The notes under the pieces: model-generated
The model's database searches: none
Told to the model about the DNA's origin: nothing
Seen by the model: only the letters and a program-made list of their open reading frames with translations
Shown here: positions 14,020 through 19,295 of the stretch, piece by piece
Layout: the number at the start of each line of letters is the position of its first letter
Position numbering within the stretch: the first letter of the stretch is position 1
Program-made: the position numbers and the translations under genes
NCBI GenBank assembly: GCA_028697935.1
Contig: JAQVEM010000012.1
Location: 1-19,295, forward strand
Direction of reading: 5' to 3'
DNA from: Actinomycetota bacterium
Lineage (GTDB): Bacteria; Actinomycetota; Humimicrobiia; Humimicrobiales; Humimicrobiaceae
DNA length: 19,295 bases

Positions 14020-14886
14020 TTATATAGCCTCCTTTAAATTCTTTATTTGCCATAAACTGAATACAGGACCATCAACACAAACCAGCTTATCACCTATGTG
14101 ACAGTGGTTACACTTACCAACACCACATTCCATCCTTCTTTCAAGCGAGAGGAACACTTTTTCAGAAGAATAATTCTTCTTTTCCAGCTCTATTATTACA
14201 AATTTATACATCACTGGAGGGCCGCATACAACAGCACAGGTATCTTCTACAGGAAAATCTACCCGCGGTATTAATTTTGTGCAGACTCCAACTTCACCTG
14301 TCCACTCTGCATCAGGATTATCTACAGTTACACATATCGAAATATCATTCCGACTGGAAAAATACTGGATATCATCTTTAAATAAAATGTTTTCAGGGTT
14401 AACTGCACCATATATTATCATAACTTCTTTATAATCTTCTCTATGGTGTAAAATATATTTTACCAGAGACATTAATGGTGCAAGTCCCAGACCACCTGCA
14501 ATAAGGATAATATTATGGTTTCTCATTTTTTCATAAGGAAAATAACCATTACCATAAGGTCCCCTTATTCCAATTTTTGAACCTTCTTTCATCCTGTGAA
14601 GAGCTCCGGAAACATTTCCTATATCCCTTATACAAAGTTGAAAAAAATCTTTATTTTCCGGATTTGAACAAATAGAGAAAGGAGCCTCTCCAAGTCCAAA
14701 AACAGTTAATTCAACAAATTGGCCCGGCTCAAAATTAAAATTATTCTGATTTTTATCATCTTCAAAAACAATATCAAATAATTTTTCTGTTGGACTTATC
14801 TGCTGGATTTTATTGATTCTTGCAAGTTCAGGGACATATATACTACTTTTATTACTTTTATTATTATATTTAACATTAAGTGTCAT
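14020..14886 (-). CDS. hydG: Hydrogenase FAD/NAD(P)-binding (gamma) subunit
   Basis: HydG is the diaphorase-like subunit that passes electrons between the Fe-S chain and NAD(P)H. The 288 residues resemble ferredoxin-NADP reductase/PyrK: FEPGQFVELTVFGLGEAPFSICS (FAD site), RGPYGNGYFP, the Rossmann loop ILIAGGLGLAPLMSLV, VCGPPVMYKFV, and a C-terminal 2Fe-2S-type site, LERRMECGVGKCNHCHIG followed by KLVCVDGPVF. In group 3b enzymes the usual partner is NADPH; the sequence does not let me prove NADP over NAD. Its ATG overlaps the hydB stop (TAATG), with GAGGTGAG upstream. The first 15 residues are Asn/Ser/Lys-rich and unconserved. Also similar to anaerobic sulfite reductase subunit B, but the neighbours settle the assignment. 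Confidence 0.93.
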   Translation of the reverse strand: MTLNVKYNNKSNKSSIYVPELARINKIQQISPTEKLFDIVFEDDKNQNNFNFEPGQFVELTVFGLGEAPFSICSNPENKDFFQLCIRDIGNVSGALHRMKEGSKIGIRGPYGNGYFPYEKMRNHNIILIAGGLGLAPLMSLVKYILHHREDYKEVMIIYGAVNPENILFKDDIQYFSSRNDISICVTVDNPDAEWTGEVGVCTKLIPRVDFPVEDTCAVVCGPPVMYKFVIIELEKKNYSSEKVFLSLERRMECGVGKCNHCHIGDKLVCVDGPVFSLWQIKNLKEAI

Positions 14887-15917
14887 TATACACTCACCTC
14901 TTTCTTGATAGAATTAATATTATCTGCAATATTAATTTTAGCCAGGCATACTTCTATGCATCTTCCACACCCAACACACGCATACCTTCCAAATTTATCA
15001 AGAAAAGTTTTAAGTTTACATCTATATCTTTGCTTTAACCTGTTTTCTTTATCGGGTCTGAAATTATGTCCTCCTGCTACCAGTCCGTATTCGGGTAACA
15101 TACATGAGTCCCATTCCCTGGTTTTGTTTCCATCTTTTAGATTAAGTTCAATATCATCTTTTACGTTAAAGCAAAAACATGTAGGGCATGCAAGGTTACA
15201 TGAACCACAGCTGTAACAATTTTTTGCTACTTTTTCCCAGAATTCGTCATCGTCGTATATTAATTCAAAATTGTCATAAAAATCTTTTATATTAACATCC
15301 AATTTGAATTTTTTACGATAATTGTCCATATAATTATTGTAGTCTTTAAAATCTTTAACCAGCGCATTCTCTGTTACTGAGTATTTCTTTAAGATTTCAT
15401 CTCCTCTGGCAGTATTAATTCTTATAAAATATCTATCCTTTAATTCTGTTATATAGAGGTCAAACCCATCCTTTGCGTACTCACTATCCATGCTGGGAGA
15501 AAAATTCGTTTCAGTTGGTTCACTATCCATTCCTATCACTATAAGCTTTTTTCTTCTTTCAAGATAATTTTCATCTACAAAATCTGTAACGAAGAACCTG
15601 TCCAGAAAATTCATACCATTTATATCCCATGCATTAATCCCAAATAGAACTTTTTCGCTGCTTTCTACTACAGGTCTTACTTTAATTTTTTCATTAACTT
15701 CATATGCTACTAATTTTTCATCTGGAGGGAACAATATTTTTTTTGCGGGGGGAATAGTTGTTCTCTTATAATTGATATCAAGTTCTGATATATCTTTGAT
15801 AGGAACAAAGTCATGTACTGCTTTGTCTTTCCTTTTTGGTCCAATAAACTCATAGTTAGAAATCAGGGACTTCACAAAATCTTTAAAAACATCCCTGCCC
15901 ATAACCTTATACAGCAT
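14886..15917 (-). CDS. hydB: Hydrogenase 4Fe-4S (beta) subunit, with altered N-terminal half
   Basis: HydB is the Fe-S relay subunit of group 3b hydrogenases, related to subunit A of anaerobic sulfite reductase. The 343 residues carry two ferredoxin-like sites near the C-terminus: CYSCGSCNLACPTCFC (about 236-251) and CVGCGRCIEVCLAKI (about 315-329), with WDSCMLPEYGLVAGGHNFRP between them. The N-terminal half keeps the family fold (TTIPPAKKILFPPDEKL, DGFDLYITELKDRYFIRI), but GINAWD and GMDSEPTETNFSPSM occupy positions where I recall cysteines (CD and a C...CFC pattern) in Pyrococcus HydB, so at least one cluster may be lost. SD is AAGGTGAG just before the ATG. First gene of the operon, with its own promoter about 75 nt upstream. 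Confidence 0.92.
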   Translation of the reverse strand: MLYKVMGRDVFKDFVKSLISNYEFIGPKRKDKAVHDFVPIKDISELDINYKRTTIPPAKKILFPPDEKLVAYEVNEKIKVRPVVESSEKVLFGINAWDINGMNFLDRFFVTDFVDENYLERRKKLIVIGMDSEPTETNFSPSMDSEYAKDGFDLYITELKDRYFIRINTARGDEILKKYSVTENALVKDFKDYNNYMDNYRKKFKLDVNIKDFYDNFELIYDDDEFWEKVAKNCYSCGSCNLACPTCFCFNVKDDIELNLKDGNKTREWDSCMLPEYGLVAGGHNFRPDKENRLKQRYRCKLKTFLDKFGRYACVGCGRCIEVCLAKINIADNINSIKKEVSV

Positions 15918-15997
15918 AATCTCACCTTCCTATTAATTTTATAACTAAAATTTGCTTTATTTTACACTATTTGTAATAGGTTTGTAACATCCAGATT

Positions 15998-16026
15998 AAA
16001 ATATCATCTAGCAGTTCCAATGTCAA
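15998..16026 (-). promoter_or_regulatory. Sigma-70-like promoter of hydBGDA
   Basis: On the minus strand a perfect TTGACA (16026-16021), a 17-bp spacer and TATTTT (16003-15998) precede hydB, giving a leader of about 75 nt. TTGAC is repeated just upstream (TTGACGTGTTGACA), and a palindrome TTGATATCAA (16045-16054) lies about 20 bp above the -35, a usual activator position. Confidence 0.6.
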
Positions 16027-16044
16027 CACGTCAATACGAAAACA

Positions 16045-16054
16045 TTGATATCAA
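16045..16054. promoter_or_regulatory. Palindrome upstream of the hydBGDA promoter
   Basis: TTGATATCAA is a perfect 10-bp palindrome, and TCAAT (16031-16035) pairs with ATTGA (16044-16048) as an overlapping inverted repeat. A possible activator or repressor site, but short palindromes are common in DNA this AT-rich. Confidence 0.25.
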
Positions 16055-16145
16055 AATATAAAAGTAATAAAAAAATATAAAATACCATTTAATGTTAATA
16101 ATGAAATGAAAGTTTTATAACAATATAAGAATTTTAAATTGCTTA

Positions 16146-16176
16146 TTACTTATTTATATTACTTTCTATGTTACTT
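16146..16176. repeat. Three TTACTT repeats just after hypB
   Basis: TTACTT occurs at 16146, 16159 and 16171, with spacing of 13 and 12 bp, just downstream of the hypB stop. It may be a degenerate tandem repeat of about 12 bp. No function is proposed. Confidence 0.35.
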
Positions 16177-16196
16177 ATTGTTTATCTATTTTAGGA

Positions 16197-16865
16197 CTAT
16201 TGTGTACCTTTAAACCCGGTAAAACCGGCAGCAGCAATAACCCAGTCTATCCATTTATCCAGCCCTGTTCCAGTTTTACAGGAAATCTTAATTATTTTAG
16301 AATCAGGATTAAGTTCACTTACTTTTCTTTCAAAAAAACTTTCGTCAAAATCACTAAACTCTATTAAATCCATTTTATTGAGCAAAATAAGATTACTTTT
16401 AATAAATGCAGGCGGATATTTTACCGGTTTGTCATCTCCTTCGTTTACTGACGATAAGAGTATCTTGTAATTTTCACCCAGATCATACCCCACAGGGCAT
16501 ATTAGATTGCCTACATTCTCAATTATAATAATGTCAAGATTTTTTAATTTTAATTTATTTATTGCTTCCGCTATCATAGAAGCATTTAAATGACAGGTAC
16601 CACCGGTATTTATCTGTATTACATCTGGAGTAAATTTTTTGATTTTTTCAGCATCGTATGTAGAAGATATATCTCCTTCTATTACACCTATTCTCTTTTT
16701 ATTTTTTAATCTCTTTATGGTTTCTATAATTAAAGAAGTTTTACCGGCTCCAGGAGATGAGAGTATATTCAAAACAAGAATATTATTTTCTTTAAATAAT
16801 ATTCTGTTTTTATCAGCATGGTTTTTATTGTATTTTAATACATTTTCAATGACTTCTATTTTCAC
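16197..16865 (-). CDS. hypB: Hydrogenase nickel-insertion GTPase HypB
   Basis: HypB is a SIMIBI-class GTPase that, with HypA, loads nickel into HydA. The 222 residues show P-loop SSPGAGKTS (about 36-44), GVIEGDISSTYDA, the metal-site motif GGTCHLN, IIIENVGNLICPVGYDLGE and NKMD (G4). The N-terminal CxxCGC nickel site and the His-rich tract of some homologues are absent, so it is a minimal HypB that would depend on HypA for metal delivery. The start is GTG (16865-16863) with no SD: upstream in-frame codons reach TGA within seven codons and offer no ATG. Same strand as hydBGDA but 279 bp upstream of it, with its own promoter candidate. Confidence 0.95.
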   Translation of the reverse strand: MKIEVIENVLKYNKNHADKNRILFKENNILVLNILSSPGAGKTSLIIETIKRLKNKKRIGVIEGDISSTYDAEKIKKFTPDVIQINTGGTCHLNASMIAEAINKLKLKNLDIIIIENVGNLICPVGYDLGENYKILLSSVNEGDDKPVKYPPAFIKSNLILLNKMDLIEFSDFDESFFERKVSELNPDSKIIKISCKTGTGLDKWIDWVIAAAGFTGFKGTQ

Positions 16866-16936
16866 TTTAATTTTAATACATCACTAATTATTATATTATC
16901 TGTCACTTTTAGAGTTCCTATTAATATCCATATATT

Positions 16937-16956
16937 TACATATTTATTTATATGTA
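16937..16956 (-). promoter_or_regulatory. Dyad in the hypB leader
   Basis: TACATAT (16937-16943), a 6-nt loop and ATATGTA (16950-16956) are perfect 7-bp arms between the predicted hypB start of transcription and the GTG. It may be an operator or a leader hairpin. It does not match the NikR dyad I recall (GTATGA halves). Confidence 0.3.
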
Positions 16957-17003
16957 CAACGTATCCTATTAAAGATAGCAAAGTAAAATTTAAATAAATC
17001 TTT

Positions 17004-17034
17004 ATTATATTATCTTATTTTTTTTTTATGTCAA
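17004..17034 (-). promoter_or_regulatory. Candidate hypB promoter with homopolymer in the spacer
   Basis: On the minus strand TTGACA (17034-17029) and TATAAT (17009-17004) both match consensus but lie 19 bp apart. The spacer contains a run of ten A (plus-strand T, 17018-17027). Loss of two bases would give the ideal 17 bp. Predicted leader about 130 nt. Confidence 0.45.
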
Positions 17035-17141
17035 TTTAGTATTTAGTATTTATTTAAAAAGTATTTTTTATAGATAACATAGGCCACCAGGCTATCTATT
17101 TTAAGACCCTTAGTGTGATATTCTATATCAGTTTATTTAAA

Positions 17142-17163
17142 AGTTAACAAGTCGTAGTTAACA
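17142..17163. repeat. Direct repeat AGTTAACA, 14-bp period
   Basis: AGTTAACA occurs at 17142-17149 and 17156-17163 with AGTCGT between. Each copy has the palindromic core GTTAAC. It lies about 60 bp upstream of the predicted DUF1015-gene -35 and could be a tandem binding site. Confidence 0.35.
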
Positions 17164-17223
17164 GATAAAAAATAATGTAAAATAAGATAAAAAAGACAAT
17201 GCATATACAACTTAAAATTTTAT

Positions 17224-17252
17224 TTGTAAATAAAAGTCAATATTGCTATAAT
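17224..17252 (+). promoter_or_regulatory. Candidate promoter of the DUF1015 gene
   Basis: TTGTAA (17224-17229), a 17-bp spacer and TATAAT (17247-17252) give a start near 17259 and a leader of about 80 nt ending in AGGAG (17321-17325), 12 nt before the ATG. Confidence 0.5.
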
Positions 17253-17337
17253 CTCAACTCGGCTTTATATTGGCCACATAAAATTCTGATATAAAATTGA
17301 TTATTATTTACATATTCAAAAGGAGCTTTATTTAATA

Positions 17338-18651
17338 ATGGTTGACATTATGCCTTTCAGGGGGCTGCTTTACGATCAGGATAAGGTGGGAAACATTTCT
17401 AATGTTATATCTCCTCCATACGATGTAATTTCTCCAGCTCTAAAAAAAGAACTCTATAGCTCACACCCTTATAATATTATAAATCTAATATTACCAGAAG
17501 GTAGAGGTGATTATAAATATAGTAGAGCAAAAGAAATTTTAAATGATTGGATAGAAAAAGGCATATTAAAACTTGATAGCGATAGTTGTTTCTTTATTAT
17601 TGAAGAGAGCTTCTTTATGAATGGTAAAATAAAGAAAATTTCTGGTTTTATTGGACTTACAAAAATAGAACCTTATTCTGAATCAAATATTTTACCCCAT
17701 GAAAAAACATCTTCAACAGTAAAAAAAGACAGATTAAAATTACTCTCGGCATGCAGAATGAATTTTGATTTTATCTATACTCTTTATAATGATGATCAAA
17801 ATAAAATAAAAAAGATTTTAAAGAGTAGTACACTGAAAAAACCTGAAATTGACATAAATGCCGGGTATGATCCGGATCTCGGTTTTAAACTATGGAAAGT
17901 TAAAGACGCTAACGACATAAATGAAATTACCGGAATCATGAAAGATAAAAAGATTATACTCGCAGATGGCCATCACAGATATGAAACCTCTCTTGCTTAT
18001 AAAAATAAACTTAATAGATTAAGGACTAAAAGCGATAAGAATAAATCAAATCCAGAAGATTTTATTCTTACATTATTTGTTGAAAGCAACCAGGATGACC
18101 TTATTGTTCTACCAACCCACAGAATGCTTAAATTTAAAAACTATCCGGGATCTGATAAAATAATTGAATTAATAAATGATTTTTTTCAAATTAAAAAATA
18201 CCCTTTAAAATCTACCAGATATCTTAATGAAAAATTATCAAAGTCAAAATCCAGAGGATTGAAAAGCTTTTTTGTCTATTTTGGAGCAGAAAAGATGTAT
18301 TTTATTACCTTAAAAAGCAACTTTCTTAATACTTCTACCGGTACAAAACAGCCTGATAGCGATTATTTAAATATGGATATAAATTTAATTCATAAATTTT
18401 TCATAGAAAAAATCTCAGAAAGTTTTGAAATTAAAAAAATCAGCTACACGCATTCTGAAGACGAACTTATAGAAAGTGTAGATAGTAAAAAATCTGATGT
18501 TGGGATTCTCTTAGCTGCTCCTACTGTTAAAGAAATTGAAAAAACCTGCATGGCAAATAAACTTATGCCTGAAAAATCTACTTACTTCTATCCCAAGCCC
18601 TGCAGTGGCCTTGTTATGTACAAATTTGATGATAATGGCCTGCAACATTAA
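17338..18651 (+). CDS. DUF1015 family protein
   Basis: The 437-residue cytoplasmic protein has landmarks of the DUF1015 family: IMPFRGLLYDQDKVGNISNVISPPYDVIS at the start, LPHEKTSSTVKKDRLKLLSACRMNFDFIYTLYND (about 120-153), LADGHHRYETSLAYKNKL (about 209-226) and a C-terminal TYFYPKPCSGLVMYKF. The biochemical function is not established to my knowledge; relatives are often seen near serine biosynthesis genes, but none lie here. The ATG at 17338 keeps the family's short lead (MVDI-PFRG type); AGGAG is 12 nt upstream, somewhat far, while the ATG at 17350 has no SD. It converges on the PEPCK gene with a 44-bp gap and no evident terminator. Confidence 0.88.
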   Translation: MVDIMPFRGLLYDQDKVGNISNVISPPYDVISPALKKELYSSHPYNIINLILPEGRGDYKYSRAKEILNDWIEKGILKLDSDSCFFIIEESFFMNGKIKKISGFIGLTKIEPYSESNILPHEKTSSTVKKDRLKLLSACRMNFDFIYTLYNDDQNKIKKILKSSTLKKPEIDINAGYDPDLGFKLWKVKDANDINEITGIMKDKKIILADGHHRYETSLAYKNKLNRLRTKSDKNKSNPEDFILTLFVESNQDDLIVLPTHRMLKFKNYPGSDKIIELINDFFQIKKYPLKSTRYLNEKLSKSKSRGLKSFFVYFGAEKMYFITLKSNFLNTSTGTKQPDSDYLNMDINLIHKFFIEKISESFEIKKISYTHSEDELIESVDSKKSDVGILLAAPTVKEIEKTCMANKLMPEKSTYFYPKPCSGLVMYKFDDNGLQH

Positions 18652-18695
18652 CAATTTCCAGATAACCAGGTAACTCAATACTGTTAGAAAGAAAA

Positions 18696-19295
18696 TCAAA
18701 AAGAAAACGGAGAAATATATTCACCTCTTATTTTCTTTAAATCTTCCAGTCTCCTTTTTTGTTCTTTGAGAACATCATATAATAAATCCGGAACGTCAGA
18801 GTTAAGGTCTCTATACTTTTTTATGATCCTATTTATTTTTGAAATATTCTCGGGTATTCTTAACGTAAACTGCTTTATATAATCCTCCTGTGTGTAATCC
18901 TTTCCTATAAACTCTTTAAAAAGTTCTTTTAAATCCTCATATACTGGAATAAAACCTATTCCAATATCTTTTCCTTCAACTTCATTATGAACTCTTAATT
19001 CCATCCATTTTAGCCAAACCTTCTTATCAATTCTTTCATTAAGATATTTGCCGTTTCTATCCCTTAAGAAATAATTAACACCAAATATTCTGGGAGGATT
19101 ATCAAGCGACTCCCCAAACTTGAGATTGATATCTATATATTTCCCGACAGAAATTGAAAGGAAATCCAGATTTGACATTGGATTAAGTTCCCTGACACCT
19201 ATTTTATCAAGAGTTGCTGCAGTTGTTTCAGACTCTAAAGATGCTCCAATACTTATAATTCCATGAACCCAATCATATGCTTCCAGAACCGGAAC
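18696..19295 (-). CDS. pckG: GTP-dependent phosphoenolpyruvate carboxykinase, C-terminal part
   Basis: The minus-strand frame runs in from the window edge without interruption: 199 codons to the TGA at 18698-18696. I translated the part beyond the internal ATG at 19178 as VPVLEAYDWVHGIISIGASLESETTAATLDK, followed by NPMSNLDFLSISVGKYIDI and PPRIFGVNYFLRDRNGKYLNERIDKKVWLKWMELRVHNEVEG; these match the C-terminal lobe of GTP-type PEPCK. The enzyme interconverts oxaloacetate and PEP, for gluconeogenesis or, in anaerobes, fermentative CO2 fixation. The catalytic P-loop and metal site would be upstream, outside the window. The final 60 residues (KINRIIKKYRDLNSDVPDLL, LKEQKRRLEDLKKIRGEYISPF) are charged and helical. 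The internal ATG at 19178 is not the start. Confidence 0.93.
   Translation of the reverse strand, partial: VPVLEAYDWVHGIISIGASLESETTAATLDKIGVRELNPMSNLDFLSISVGKYIDINLKFGESLDNPPRIFGVNYFLRDRNGKYLNERIDKKVWLKWMELRVHNEVEGKDIGIGFIPVYEDLKELFKEFIGKDYTQEDYIKQFTLRIPENISKINRIIKKYRDLNSDVPDLLYDVLKEQKRRLEDLKKIRGEYISPFSF

Larger units (their letters stand above)
16866..17337. other. Divergent intergenic region, hypB to DUF1015 gene
   Basis: These 472 bp, very AT-rich, hold no protein-like frame; in particular no HypA (MHE start with two CxxC pairs) can be read. They contain a hypB promoter candidate with a T10 tract, a dyad in the hypB leader (16937-16956), tandem ATTTAGT units (about 17035-17055), an imperfect hairpin (about 17070-17099), a direct repeat AGTTAACA (17142 and 17156) and a DUF1015 promoter candidate (17224-17252). 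Confidence 0.65.

Noticed and set aside
16866..17337. hypA hidden in the hypB upstream region
   Set aside because: Very AT-rich with frequent stops; no MHE start or paired CxxC motifs in any frame.
1..19295. CRISPR array, prophage, insertion sequence with transposase, or restriction system
   Set aside because: No spaced direct repeats, integrase, transposase or nuclease motifs were seen on either strand.

Overview
The window is a 19.3 kb piece of an AT-rich bacterial chromosome from a probable anaerobe. Bacterial origin is suggested by good Shine-Dalgarno (SD) sequences (GGGAGGA, AGGAGGT, AAAGGAGG), sigma-70-like promoter hexamers and a bacterial EF-G paralogue. A GTP-type PEP carboxykinase next to a group 3b NiFe hydrogenase suits an anaerobic fermenter, possibly thermophilic. 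The phylum cannot be fixed from the sequence; a deep anaerobic lineage such as Atribacterota is a low-confidence guess. No rRNA, tRNA, CRISPR array, transposase or phage gene was found.

Layout. (1) Positions 1-875, minus strand: pdxS (vitamin B6 synthesis), cut at its C-terminal end by the window edge. (2) 876-1365: divergent intergenic region with a locally GC-rich, foldable island of unknown identity. (3) 1366-5888, plus strand: an EF-G-like GTPase, a membrane-anchored Ig/CBM9-like protein whose start overlaps the GTPase stop (ATGA), and a UPF0104/LPG-synthase-type polytopic membrane protein. (4) 6071-10978, plus strand: hypF-hypC-hypD-hypE, which build and deliver the Fe(CN)2CO group. (5) 11122-16865, minus strand: a hydrogenase maturation endopeptidase, then (listed against transcription) hydA, hydD, hydG and hydB, and finally hypB. 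In transcription order the structural operon is hydB-hydG-hydD-hydA, the arrangement I recall from Pyrococcus sulfhydrogenase. (6) 17338-18651, plus strand: a DUF1015 protein. (7) 18696-19295, minus strand: the C-terminal part of GTP-dependent PEP carboxykinase.

How the genes work together. HydD and HydA form the hydrogenase module, and HydG (FAD plus an NAD(P) site) and HydB (4Fe-4S relay) connect it to the NAD(P)H pool, giving a soluble reversible hydrogenase. HypF and HypE make thiocyanate on the HypE C-terminal Cys, HypC and HypD assemble Fe(CN)2CO, HypB supplies nickel with an unseen HypA, and the endopeptidase removes the HydA tail after DPCxxCxxH. The window is thus a nearly self-sufficient hydrogenase island that lacks only hypA.

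Most notable points: HydB has lost several N-terminal-half cysteines I expect in the family; the EF-G paralogue has Tyr in place of the catalytic His and is translationally coupled to an extracytoplasmic carbohydrate-binding-like protein; a 14-bp perfect inverted repeat overlaps the predicted promoter of the maturation protease; a T10 tract lies between the predicted -35 and -10 of hypB; and a GC-rich foldable element of unknown type sits upstream of pdxS.
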